This document shows positions 43,575-52,253 of a DNA stretch of 64,000 nt, piece after piece. Every line of letters begins with the position of its first letter. The first letter of the stretch is position 1. Under the pieces are notes generated by a model. It saw nothing but the letters and a program-made list of their open reading frames with translations, was not told the origin of the DNA and searched no databases. The translations under genes were made by a program, and so were the position numbers. Origin of the DNA: Sphingobium sp. CAP-1 (GTDB taxonomy: Bacteria > Pseudomonadota > Alphaproteobacteria > Sphingomonadales > Sphingomonadaceae); assembly GCF_009720145.1 (NCBI RefSeq), contig NZ_CP046252.1, positions 248,001-312,000 of the forward strand. The letters run 5' to 3'.

Positions 43575-43921
43575 CCGGGGTCGATGTGCTTGAAAGGAAT
43601 GACTGCCAATTCCCAAAACTTGGCCCGCCGGATCGTCAAATCCAGTTCCGGCTGTTCGTCCTCGGTGCGTCCCTGCAAATCGATCCAGCCAGCCCAATCC
43701 ACGACAACTTTGTCGGCGGGCAGATTCACCGAATATCTGATGATCCGATAGATGCGGTGCTTTCCGGACGTGATAGCGACCCAATGGCCGTGCGTTGCTC
43801 TCCTGTCTGATTTCGAACTGAGATGACTGTGGCGGACCACGATCCAGCCCATCGCTAACTCGACCTTATCCGCAAATTTTGCGGGGGAGATTCTCCCAAA
43901 CTGACCACTTGCGATTCGCAT
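43490..43921 (-). CDS. Leftward cargo gene, C-terminal membrane anchor
   Basis: A 143-residue protein oriented against the conjugation operon. The N-terminal part is a beta-rich soluble domain (VELAMGWIVVRHSH, HRIYRIIRYSVNLPA, VVVDWAGWIDLQG); the last roughly 25 residues form one membrane helix (LSAWLGGISLALGVLSLVLS), so it may be tail-anchored. It is AT-richer than the trb genes and overlaps the CopG 3' end by 85 bp. I recognise no family. Its place inside a transfer operon suggests recent cargo; surface exclusion or anti-conjugation are possible roles, not shown. Confidence 0.6.
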   Translation of the reverse strand: MRIASGQFGRISPAKFADKVELAMGWIVVRHSHLSSKSDRRATHGHWVAITSGKHRIYRIIRYSVNLPADKVVVDWAGWIDLQGRTEDEQPELDLTIRRAKFWELAVIPFKHIDPGYRLSAWLGGISLALGVLSLVLSIVLSS

Positions 43922-44095
43922 GAACTCTCCCTGATGATCAACAAGGCGAACTATACCTTCCTCGCCTTCTGCAAGTTTCTGCCGCCGCCTTTACTACGCC
44001 GCAACCTAACTGTTGCAGCGGCTGAATTTCTGGCTCTCTTGATGTGCTCCTGACGCCGGGCGGCGGTTCGCCCGGTCCATTGCAGGGGCCAAGTC

Positions 44096-45082
44096 TTGAC
44101 CGTCCAGCCAACCCAATCCGAGGCGAGATCACGCGGCGCGCGGATGCTGCGCACGGCGCTTGGGAATTCGATCGCCGCGTGGTTGGACGACCCCGCCGTC
44201 ATCGAAGTGATGCTGAACCCCGATGGCCGGCTCTGGCTCGATCGGCTCGGCGAAGGGGTCAGCGACACGGGTTTGTCGCTGGCGGCGGCGGACGGCGAGC
44301 GCATCGTTCGCCTGGTCGCGCACCACGTCGGCGTCGAGGTTCATGCCCGGTCTCCGCGCGTCTCGGCCGAGCTGCCCGAAGGCGGTGAGCGGTTCGAGGG
44401 GCTGCTGCCGCCCGTCGTCACCGCGCCGGCCTTCGCGATCCGCAAGCCCGCCGTCGCCGTCTTCACGCTCGATGATTATGCGGCGGCCGGGATCATGCGA
44501 CCGGACGCGGCGATGGCGCTGCGTCAGGGTGTCGAAGCCCGCGCCAATATCCTCGTCGCGGGCGGGACCGGCAGTGGCAAGACCACGCTCGTCAATGCGC
44601 TGCTCGCCGAAGTCGCCAAGACCACTGACCGGATCGTCCTGATCGAAGACACGCGCGAGCTGCAATGCGCCGCGCCCAACCTCGTCGCCATGCGGACCAA
44701 GGATGGCGTCGTCTCGCTGTCCGATCTCGTTCGCTCCTCGCTCCGCCTGCGGCCTGACCGCATCCCTATCGGCGAGGTGCGCGGCGCGGAGGCGCTCGAC
44801 CTGCTCAAAGCCTGGGGCACCGGACATCCCGGCGGCATCGGGACGATCCACGCCGGCACCGCGCTCGGCGCGCTGCGGCGCATGGAACAGCTCATTCAGG
44901 AGGCCGTCGTGACGGTCCCTCGCGCGCTGCTCGCCGAGACCATCGACATCATCGCCGTGCTGGTCCGCGACGGACACGGCCGCCGCCTCGCCGAGCTGGC
45001 CCGCGTCGAGGGACTCGATCCCGCCACCGGCGACTACCGCCTCACGCCGCTGACCACCCCCCAACCCGGAGACCTGCCATGA
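44096..45082 (+). CDS. trbB: TrbB, VirB11-type secretion ATPase
   Basis: A 328-residue hexameric ATPase of the mating-pair system. Walker A GGTGSGKTTL near residues 158-167, Asp box IVLIEDTRELQC, Walker B-like LRPDRIPIGEVRG, and the His box TGHPGGIGTIHAG. Start is TTG 44096 with GGGG upstream; the next ATG, at residue 17 (MLRTALGNS), is an alternative. Its stop overlaps trbC (ATGA). The 174-bp gap upstream separates it from the leftward cargo gene. Confidence 0.93.
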   Translation: MTVQPTQSEARSRGARMLRTALGNSIAAWLDDPAVIEVMLNPDGRLWLDRLGEGVSDTGLSLAAADGERIVRLVAHHVGVEVHARSPRVSAELPEGGERFEGLLPPVVTAPAFAIRKPAVAVFTLDDYAAAGIMRPDAAMALRQGVEARANILVAGGTGSGKTTLVNALLAEVAKTTDRIVLIEDTRELQCAAPNLVAMRTKDGVVSLSDLVRSSLRLRPDRIPIGEVRGAEALDLLKAWGTGHPGGIGTIHAGTALGALRRMEQLIQEAVVTVPRALLAETIDIIAVLVRDGHGRRLAELARVEGLDPATGDYRLTPLTTPQPGDLP

Positions 45083-45411
45083 TCCATGTCCTTCGGCATG
45101 GCGCACGCCGCGCCATGCTTGCCGCCACCGCCAGCGTTATCGCGCTGAGCATGTCCGTTCCTGCCTACGCCGGCGGTTCGTCGATGCCGTGGGAAGCCCC
45201 GCTGCAAAGCATCCTCGAATCCATCGAGGGGCCGGTGGCGAAAATCGTCGCGGTTATCATCATCATCGTGACCGGCCTGACTTTGGCGTTCGGCGATACG
45301 AGCGGCGGCTTCCGTCGGTTGATCCAGATCGTGTTCGGCCTGTCGATCGCGTTCGCGGCCAGCTCCTTCTTCCTGTCGTTCTTCAGCTTCGGCGGCGGGG
45401 CGCTGGTCTGA
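45079..45411 (+). CDS. trbC: TrbC, conjugative pilin precursor
   Basis: A 110-residue TrbC/VirB2-type prepilin: a long signal ending VPAYAGG, then two membrane helices (IVAVIIIIVTGLTLAFG and FGLSIAFAASSFFLSFFSF) with the short cytosolic loop between. TraF at 37247 is the likely maturation enzyme. It overlaps trbB and trbD. Confidence 0.92.
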   Translation: MIHVLRHGARRAMLAATASVIALSMSVPAYAGGSSMPWEAPLQSILESIEGPVAKIVAVIIIIVTGLTLAFGDTSGGFRRLIQIVFGLSIAFAASSFFLSFFSFGGGALV

Positions 45412-45692
45412 TGGAGAGCCCGGAGTCCTTTGGCTCGCCGATCGCGGGTTTCTATGCCCCCGTCCACCGGGCGCTGACCGAGCCGATCCTGCTCGGCGGG
45501 GCCCCGCGCTCGCTCGCCATCGTCAACGGGACGCTGGCGGGCGCGATCGGCCTCGGCCTACGCCTCTGGATCGCCGGGCTGGTCATCTGGGCCATCGGCC
45601 ATGCGCTGTCCGTCTGGGCCGCCCGCCGCGATCCGCAATTCGTGGACGTGGCCCGCCGCCACCTCCGTTACCCGAGCTGGATGCGGCCATGA
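45411..45692 (+). CDS. trbD: TrbD, VirB3-like membrane protein
   Basis: A 93-residue protein with the VirB3 pattern GFYAPVHRALTEPILLGGAPRS and two membrane helices (LAIVNGTLAGAIGLGL and LWIAGLVIWAIGHAL). The ATG at 45411 shares a base with the trbC stop. Works with TrbE at the base of the pore. Confidence 0.92.
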   Translation: MESPESFGSPIAGFYAPVHRALTEPILLGGAPRSLAIVNGTLAGAIGLGLRLWIAGLVIWAIGHALSVWAARRDPQFVDVARRHLRYPSWMRP

Positions 45693-48178
45693 TGAGCCTC
45701 AGCGAATATCGCAACAAGGCGGCGCATCTCGCCGACTTCCTGCCCTGGGCGGCGCTGGTCGGTGAAGGCGTCGTGCTCAACAAGGACGGGTCGTTCCAGC
45801 GCACCGCCCGATTCCGCGGCCCCGATCTGGACAGCGCGACGCCAGCCGAACTGGTGGCGACCACCTCGCGGCTCAACAATTCGCTTCGCCGGCTCGGTTC
45901 GGGCTGGGCGATCTTCGTCGAGGCGCAGCGCACCCCCGCGCTCGATTATCCCGAGGATGATTTTCCCGATCCCGTGTCGGCGCTGGTCGATATGGAACGG
46001 CGCGAACAGTTCCGCGAGGAAGGCGCGCATTTCGAGAGCGCCTATTATCTGACCCTGCTGTGGATGCCGCCCCCGGAAGAGGCCGCGCGGGCCGAAGGCT
46101 GGCTCTACGAGGGCCGGTCCACAGCCGGCGTCGATCCGTGGGAGCTGCTCAAGGGCTTCACCGACCGCAGCGACCGCGTGCTCAATCTCGTCGAAGGTTT
46201 CGTGCCCGAGGTCCGCTGGCTCGATGACGCCGAGACGCTGACTTACCTCCATTCGACGATCTCGACGCGCCGCCAACGTGTGCGTGTGCCCGAGACGCCG
46301 ATGCACCTCGACGCGCTGCTGGCCGATGAGCCGCTGACGGGCGGTCTGGAGCCGCGCCTGGGCGACCATCATCTACGGACGCTGACGATCACGGGATTCC
46401 CGAGCGTCACATTCCCCGGCCTGCTCGACGAGCTGAACCGGCTCGCCTTCGAGTATCGCTGGTCGACCCGCGCGATGATGCTCGACAAGACCGATGCGAC
46501 GAAGCTGCTGACCCGCATCCGCCGCCAATGGTTCGCCAAGCGCAAAAGCGTTGCAGCGATCCTCAAGGAAGTGATGACCAACGAGGCATCGACGCTGCTC
46601 GACAGCGACGCCTCGAACAAAGCGGCCGACGCCGACACCGCCTTGCAGGAGCTAGGCGCCGACTACGCCGGCATGGCCTATGTCACCGCCAGCGTGACGG
46701 TGTGGGACCGCGATCCCGCCATTGCCGCCGAGAAGCTGCGGCTGGTCGAGAAGGTCATTCAGGGCCGCGACTTCACCGTCATCCCCGAGGGTATGAACGC
46801 GATCGAGGCATGGCTGGGAAGCCTCCCTGGCCACACTTACGCCAACGTCCGCCAGCCCCCGATCTCCACCATCAATCTCGCCCACCTGATCCCCCTGTCA
46901 GCAGTATGGGCGGGGCCGGAGCGGGACGAGCATTTCGGCGCTCCCCCCTTGCTTTACGGCAAGACCGAAGGCTCGACCCCGTTCCGGTTTTCCCTTCACG
47001 TCGGCGATGTCGGTCACACCCTCATCGTCGGGCCGACCGGCTCCGGCAAATCGGTGCTGCTGGCGCTCATGGCGATGCAGTTCCGCCGCTACGAGAACAC
47101 GCAGGTCTTCGCCTTCGACTTCGGCGGCAGCATCCGCGCCGCCGCGATCGGCATGGGCGGCGACTGGCAAGATCTCGGCGGGATGCTCGCCGACGAGGCC
47201 GGGGACGGCGTTCAACTCCAGCCGCTCGCCCATATCGACTCGCCCGAAGAACGCGCCTGGGCCGCCGAATGGCTGGCGGCGATCCTCGCATCCGAGAATG
47301 TGACCGTCGATCCGCAGGCCAAGGAGCATATCTGGTCGGCGCTGACATCGCTCGCCACCGCGCCGATCGCGGAACGGACTCTGACGGGGCTCGCCGTGCT
47401 GCTCCAGAGCCAGCAGCTCAAGCAGGCGCTCGCGCCCTGGTGCGTCGGCGGCGCATGGGGCCGGCTGCTCGACGCAGAGACCGAGCGGCTTGGTGAGGCC
47501 ACCGTTCAGGTGTTCGAGACCGAAGGCTTGATGGAAAGCGGTGCGGCGCCCGCCGTCCTGTCCTACCTGTTTCACCGCATCGCGGGGCGGCTCGACGGAA
47601 GCCCGACGCTCATCATCATCGACGAAGGTTGGCTGGCGCTGGGATCGCCCGCGTTCGCCAAGCAGCTTTCGGAATGGCTGGTGACGCTGCGTAAGAAGAA
47701 CGCCAGCGTCATCTTCGCCACCCAATCGCTCGCGCAGATCGAGGGCAGCACGATCGCGCCGGCCATCGTCGAGAGCTGCCCGACACGGATATTCCTGCCG
47801 AACGAACGCGCGGTCGAACCGCAGATCGCGGTGATCTACGAGCGGTTCGGGCTCAACGCCCGCCAGATCGAAATCCTCAGCCGGGCAACGCCCAAGCGCG
47901 ACTACTACTGCCAGTCGCGGCGCGGCAACCGCCTGTTCGAGCTGGGGCTGGGCGAGGTCGCGCTGGCCTTCGCCGCCGCGTCTTCCAAGACCGATCAGCG
48001 CCGGATCGCGGAACTGGTGGAGGCGCACGGCGCATCCGCCTTCGCCGCTGAATGGCTGCGCCACCGCGGCTGCGCCTGGGCGGTCGAGCTTCTTCCCGAA
48101 CCCGAACCCGATCCGCTGGCCGGAGGCCGGGAAGTTACCGGCCAGCTCCCCCTTGCCTTGAAGGACATGACCCCATGA
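45689..48178 (+). CDS. trbE: TrbE, VirB4-type ATPase
   Basis: An 829-residue ATPase energising pilus assembly. The CagE/TrbE N-terminal domain (LADFLPWAALVGEGVVLNKDGS) is followed by Walker A VGPTGSGKSVLLALM near residues 446-460, the FDFGGSIRA strand, Walker B LIIIDEGWLALG near 640 and FATQSLAQIEGS. The first of two adjacent ATGs overlaps trbD. Normal length and intact. Confidence 0.95.
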   Translation: MMSLSEYRNKAAHLADFLPWAALVGEGVVLNKDGSFQRTARFRGPDLDSATPAELVATTSRLNNSLRRLGSGWAIFVEAQRTPALDYPEDDFPDPVSALVDMERREQFREEGAHFESAYYLTLLWMPPPEEAARAEGWLYEGRSTAGVDPWELLKGFTDRSDRVLNLVEGFVPEVRWLDDAETLTYLHSTISTRRQRVRVPETPMHLDALLADEPLTGGLEPRLGDHHLRTLTITGFPSVTFPGLLDELNRLAFEYRWSTRAMMLDKTDATKLLTRIRRQWFAKRKSVAAILKEVMTNEASTLLDSDASNKAADADTALQELGADYAGMAYVTASVTVWDRDPAIAAEKLRLVEKVIQGRDFTVIPEGMNAIEAWLGSLPGHTYANVRQPPISTINLAHLIPLSAVWAGPERDEHFGAPPLLYGKTEGSTPFRFSLHVGDVGHTLIVGPTGSGKSVLLALMAMQFRRYENTQVFAFDFGGSIRAAAIGMGGDWQDLGGMLADEAGDGVQLQPLAHIDSPEERAWAAEWLAAILASENVTVDPQAKEHIWSALTSLATAPIAERTLTGLAVLLQSQQLKQALAPWCVGGAWGRLLDAETERLGEATVQVFETEGLMESGAAPAVLSYLFHRIAGRLDGSPTLIIIDEGWLALGSPAFAKQLSEWLVTLRKKNASVIFATQSLAQIEGSTIAPAIVESCPTRIFLPNERAVEPQIAVIYERFGLNARQIEILSRATPKRDYYCQSRRGNRLFELGLGEVALAFAAASSKTDQRRIAELVEAHGASAFAAEWLRHRGCAWAVELLPEPEPDPLAGGREVTGQLPLALKDMTP

Positions 48179-48933
48179 AAACCTCCCTCCTGCGCCGCGC
48201 CATGCTGGCCGGTGCGATCGCCACGTCGAGCATGATCGGGATCACTGCCGCGACGCCGGCCCACGCCCAGTTCGGCGGCATCGTCTATGACCCGACGAAC
48301 TACGCCCAAAATGTGCTGACGGCGGCTCGGTCGCTCCAGCAGATCAACAACCAGATTCAGCAAATCCAGCAAGCAGCGACGAGCCTCACCAACGAGGCGC
48401 GCAATCTCGCCTCGCTGCCTTTCAGTTCGCTCCAGCAGCTCCAACAGCAAGTGCAGCGCACCCAGCAGCTTCTCGGCGAGGCGCAGCGGATCGCCTACGA
48501 CGTGCAAAACGTCCAGCAGGCGTTCAACGGGCGCTACAAGGGCGCCGCGCTCACCGGCACCCACGCGCAGATGATCGCCAACGCCAATGCGCGCTGGGAG
48601 GACAGCGTCGGCGCGTTCGAGGACGCGCTGCGCGTTCAGGCCGGCGTCGTGGGCAATATCGACGGCGCACGCACGGCGATGAACGGGCTGGTTTCGTCGA
48701 GCCAGTCCGCGACCGGCGCTCTCCAGGCAGCGCAGGCCGGCAACCAGCTTCTCGCCCTGCAATCGCAGCAGCTCGCCGACCTCACCGCTCTGGTCGCGGC
48801 ACAGGGCCGGGCGCAGGCATTGGATTCTGCTCGCCGCACGGCGGCCGAAGCGGAGGGCCGCGAGCGGCGTCAGCGCTTCCTGACGCCGTCCACCGGCTAT
48901 CAGCCGGGCAACACGCGCATGTTCCACGACTGA
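48175..48933 (+). CDS. trbJ: TrbJ, VirB5-like pilus-tip/periplasmic protein
   Basis: A 252-residue exported protein. The signal peptide ends in ATPAHA, then QFGGIVYDPTNYAQN, a hallmark of TrbJ. A long glutamine-rich coiled coil follows (LQQINNQIQQIQQAATSL, QQLQQQVQRTQQLL). It overlaps trbE by four bases. Likely minor pilin or adhesin at the pilus tip. Confidence 0.93.
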   Translation: MKTSLLRRAMLAGAIATSSMIGITAATPAHAQFGGIVYDPTNYAQNVLTAARSLQQINNQIQQIQQAATSLTNEARNLASLPFSSLQQLQQQVQRTQQLLGEAQRIAYDVQNVQQAFNGRYKGAALTGTHAQMIANANARWEDSVGAFEDALRVQAGVVGNIDGARTAMNGLVSSSQSATGALQAAQAGNQLLALQSQQLADLTALVAAQGRAQALDSARRTAAEAEGRERRQRFLTPSTGYQPGNTRMFHD

Positions 48934-48938
48934 CCGTC

Positions 48939-49241
48939 ATGGGCAGCAAACACCTCGCTCGGATCGGCGCGATCATCTTCGTCGCGATCGCGATCACGAT
49001 GACCGCGATCGAAATGGCGCGCGTGCCGGAGCCGATCCGCGAGACGCCGGTGTCCGTCGCCGAAACCCCGGCGACGGACCCGCTGCTGATCGAGCTACGC
49101 CGTTGTCAGTCGCTTGGGGCTTCCGGCGCCAGCGATCCCGATTGCCTTCGCGCATGGGCGGAAAATCGCCGCCGCTTCCTCGCGCCTGGTGCGCGTCCCG
49201 CCGCGCGCATCGCCGATGGCGCGGCCCCACAGGAGAACTGA
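48939..49241 (+). CDS. TrbK-alt small membrane protein (putative entry exclusion)
   Basis: A 100-residue protein with one N-terminal helix (IGAIIFVAIAITMTAIEMA) and a periplasmic domain with a Cys pair (LRRCQSLGASGASDPDCLRAW), the pattern of TrbK-alt proteins. It occupies the trbK position between trbJ and trbL. In RP4, TrbK is the entry-exclusion lipoprotein; this alternative form lacks a lipobox, so exclusion is inferred from position. Confidence 0.8.
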   Translation: MGSKHLARIGAIIFVAIAITMTAIEMARVPEPIRETPVSVAETPATDPLLIELRRCQSLGASGASDPDCLRAWAENRRRFLAPGARPAARIADGAAPQEN

Positions 49242-49242
49242 C

Positions 49243-50553
49243 ATGGGCGGCACCGGCGTCGTCGATCGCTTTCTGGATGTGTTCACCCGCTACATCGACA
49301 GCGGGTTCGGCCTGCTCGGCGGCGAGGTGGCGTTCATCGCCACGACGCTGATCGTCATCGACGTAACCCTGGCGGCGCTGTTCTGGACGTGGGGCGAAGG
49401 CGACGACATCGTTGCCCGCCTCGTCAAGAAGACGCTGTTCGTCGGCATCTTCGCCTACATCATCGGCAACTGGAACAGTCTGGCGCGGATCGTCTTCGAG
49501 AGCTTCGCCGGCCTGGGGCTGAAAGCGTCCGGCACCGGCTTCACCGCCGCCGAGCTGCTTCAGCCGGGACGGGTCGCGCAAGTCGGCCTTGAGGCCGGTC
49601 AGCCCATCCTCGAATCCATCTCCGACCTGATGGGTTGGATCGCGTTCTTCGAGAATTTCATCCAGATCGCGTGCCTGCTGTTCGCCTGGGTGCTGGTCAT
49701 CCTCGCTTTCTTCATCCTGTCGATCCAGCTCTTCATCACGCTGATCGAGTTCAAGCTGGCGACGCTGGCCGGCTTCGTGCTCATCCCGTTCGGCCTGTTC
49801 GGCAAGACCGCCTTCATGGCCGAGCGCGTGCTGGGGCTGGTCATCTCGTCGGGCGTCAAGGTGCTGGTGCTCGCCGTCATCGTCGGCATCGGCTCGACCC
49901 TGTTCGACGAGTTTCGCGCCGGCTTCGGCGGCGCGCAGCCGAGCATCGAGGACGCGATGGCGGTCGCGCTCGCAGCGCTCTGCCTGCTCGGCCTCGGAAT
50001 CTTCGGCCCGTCAATCGCCAACGGCATCGTCTCGGGCGGTCCTTCTCTTGGCGCGGGCGCCGCGGCCGGAACCGCACTGGCCGCCGGCGGCGCGCTGGTC
50101 GGTGGCGCGGCCGCAGCTCGCCTTGGTGCGGGCGCCGTCGCTGGCGCTGTTGGCGGCGCAGCGCGTGGCGCGGCCTCCACCTCGGGCGCGGCGAACAGCG
50201 CCTATGCGCTCGGCTCTGCCGGAAAGACCGGCGCAGCCGCCGCAGCGGGCGGCGCAGCCGGCGTTGGGCGGGCCGCTGTAGGAGCCGCCATTTCGCCGCT
50301 CCGCCGCGCCGCTGCCTCGCTCAAGGACAGCTATCGCTCGGGTGGCCGCGCCGCCGTCACCGCCACGGGCGGCACCATTTCGGGCGGCGGCGCATCGCCC
50401 GCGCCGGAGGCGTCCAGCGGTTCGCCCGCTTGGGCCGCCGCCATGAAGCGCCGCCAAACCATGACCCATGGCGCGACCGTCGCTGCCCATACGCTGCGCT
50501 CGGGCGACGGCGGGGGCAGCGGCGCGTCGGTCGACCTCAGCCAGAAGGATTGA
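49243..50553 (+). CDS. trbL: TrbL, VirB6-type channel protein
   Basis: A 436-residue polytopic protein with about six membrane helices in the first 280 residues (for example VAFIATTLIVIDVTLAALFW and CLLFAWVLVILAFFILSI). The family signature FVLIPFGLFGKTAFMAERVLG is present. A long Ala/Gly-rich cytosolic tail follows (about 285-436). AGGAG precedes ATG 49243. Forms part of the inner-membrane channel. Confidence 0.94.
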   Translation: MGGTGVVDRFLDVFTRYIDSGFGLLGGEVAFIATTLIVIDVTLAALFWTWGEGDDIVARLVKKTLFVGIFAYIIGNWNSLARIVFESFAGLGLKASGTGFTAAELLQPGRVAQVGLEAGQPILESISDLMGWIAFFENFIQIACLLFAWVLVILAFFILSIQLFITLIEFKLATLAGFVLIPFGLFGKTAFMAERVLGLVISSGVKVLVLAVIVGIGSTLFDEFRAGFGGAQPSIEDAMAVALAALCLLGLGIFGPSIANGIVSGGPSLGAGAAAGTALAAGGALVGGAAAARLGAGAVAGAVGGAARGAASTSGAANSAYALGSAGKTGAAAAAGGAAGVGRAAVGAAISPLRRAAASLKDSYRSGGRAAVTATGGTISGGGASPAPEASSGSPAWAAAMKRRQTMTHGATVAAHTLRSGDGGGSGASVDLSQKD

Positions 50554-50556
50554 TTC

Positions 50557-51240
50557 ATGTTCAGACGTCCCAGCATCCGCTACGGCCAGACGCCGGAACC
50601 GACCACCCCCTATCAGCGCGCCGCACAAGTCTGGGACGATCGGATCGGATCGTCCCGCGTGCAGGCCAAAAACTGGCGGCTCGCCTTCTTCGGCGCCCTG
50701 GCGCTGTCGGGCGGCCTGACTGGCGGCCTCATCTGGCAATCGGCGCGCGGCCATATCGTTCCCTGGGTCGTGCAGGTCGATCGGCTCGGCGAAGCGCAGG
50801 CGGTCGCCCCGGCCGAGGCCGGCTACAAGCCCACCGATCCGCAGATCGCATTCCACCTCGCGCGCTTCATCGAGCAGGTTCGCGCGATCCCGGCCGATCC
50901 CGTGATCGTCCGCCAGAACTGGCTCCGCGCCTATGACTTCACCACCGACCGCGGCGCGGTAGCGCTCAACGACTATGCCCGCGCCAACGACCCGTTCACG
51001 CAGGTCGGCAAGGTGCAGGTCGCGGTGGACGTGTCGAGCGTGATCCGGGCATCGCCCGACAGCTTCCGCGTCGCCTGGACCGAGCGCCGCTATCAGGACG
51101 GCAGCCTGGCCGCGACTGAGCGCTGGTCCGCGATTCTCACCGTCGTCGAGCAGCAGCCGCGCACGCCTGACGCCCTGCGCAAGAACCCCCTCGGCATTTT
51201 CGTCAATGCCCTCAACTGGTCGAAGGAGCTGTCGCAATGA
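50557..51240 (+). CDS. trbF: TrbF, VirB8-like protein
   Basis: A 227-residue bitopic protein: YQRAAQVWDDRIGSSRVQAKNW, one membrane helix near 45-65 and a VirB8-type periplasmic domain ending LNWSKELSQ. It should nucleate the core complex with TrbG and TrbI. Stop overlaps trbG by ATGA. Confidence 0.94.
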   Translation: MFRRPSIRYGQTPEPTTPYQRAAQVWDDRIGSSRVQAKNWRLAFFGALALSGGLTGGLIWQSARGHIVPWVVQVDRLGEAQAVAPAEAGYKPTDPQIAFHLARFIEQVRAIPADPVIVRQNWLRAYDFTTDRGAVALNDYARANDPFTQVGKVQVAVDVSSVIRASPDSFRVAWTERRYQDGSLAATERWSAILTVVEQQPRTPDALRKNPLGIFVNALNWSKELSQ

Positions 51241-52253
51241 CCGCAAGTCCCTATCGTCGCGCCGCATCGGCGGCGCTGCTCGTTTCCGCTGCCGCACTCG
51301 CTGGATGCGCCACCACATCCGCGAAGCCGCCCGCTATCACCTATGACGATCCACCGGCGGGGATCGCCGCGACGCCTGCGGTCGAACCGCCGCGTCCGGT
51401 CGAAGTGGTGACGATTCCCGAGCCGCTGCCGCTTCCCGGTCAGTTGAAGCCTGTGACCGTCGCGCCTCGCGCGCCGGAACCGTCCGATCCCCGCCAGCGT
51501 GTCGGCGCGGCGAATGCGGCCGCTCGCGTGCAACCCGTGCGAGACGGCTTCCTCAACGCCATCCAGCAATATCCGTGGACCGACGGCGCCCTCTATCAGG
51601 TCTATGCCGCGCCTGGTCAGGTGACGGACATTGCCTTGCAGGAAGGCGAGCAGCTTGTCGGGCCGGGGCCGGTCGCAGCCGGCGATACCGTGCGCTGGAT
51701 CATCGGCGACACCATCAGCGGCAGCGGTCCCGCCGCGCGCGTCCATGTACTCGTCAAACCGACCCGGCCCGATCTCGCCACCAACCTCGTCATCAACACC
51801 GATCGGCGCACCTATCATCTGGAACTGCGCGCCACATCCTCGACCTACATGGCATCGGTGAGCTGGTCCTATCCGCTGGACGCACTGATCGCCTTGCAGG
51901 GCCGCAACGCGGCGGCCGCAGTCGCCGCGCCGGTGGCGAGCGGCATCGACCTGACCACACTCAATTTCCGTTATCGCATTGACGGCGACCGCGCGCCCTG
52001 GCGACCGGCGCGCGCGTTCGACGACGGGCGGCAAGTATTCATCGAGTTCCCGGCGGGGATCTCGCAGGGCGAGATGCCGCCGCTGTTCGTAAGCGGCGCA
52101 TCTGGCGGAGCCGAGCTGGTCAACTACCGGGTGCAGGGCCGTTACATGGTGGTGGACCGGCTGTTCGCCGCCGCCGAACTGCGTCTGGGCGACCGGCGCA
52201 CCGCGCAGCGGGTCCGTATCGTCCGCACCGATGGACGGGAGCGGCGGCCGTGA
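51237..52253 (+). CDS. trbG: TrbG, VirB9-like outer-membrane lipoprotein
   Basis: A 338-residue protein with lipobox ALAGC (Cys near 24), a proline-rich linker, and a VirB9/CagX domain (YPWTDGALYQVYAAPGQVTDIALQ, split by strands; then LNFRYRIDGDRAPWRP and VVDRLFAAAELRLG). Part of the outer-membrane core with TrbI. A GTGA overlap joins it to trbI. Confidence 0.93.
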   Translation: MTASPYRRAASAALLVSAAALAGCATTSAKPPAITYDDPPAGIAATPAVEPPRPVEVVTIPEPLPLPGQLKPVTVAPRAPEPSDPRQRVGAANAAARVQPVRDGFLNAIQQYPWTDGALYQVYAAPGQVTDIALQEGEQLVGPGPVAAGDTVRWIIGDTISGSGPAARVHVLVKPTRPDLATNLVINTDRRTYHLELRATSSTYMASVSWSYPLDALIALQGRNAAAAVAAPVASGIDLTTLNFRYRIDGDRAPWRPARAFDDGRQVFIEFPAGISQGEMPPLFVSGASGGAELVNYRVQGRYMVVDRLFAAAELRLGDRRTAQRVRIVRTDGRERRP

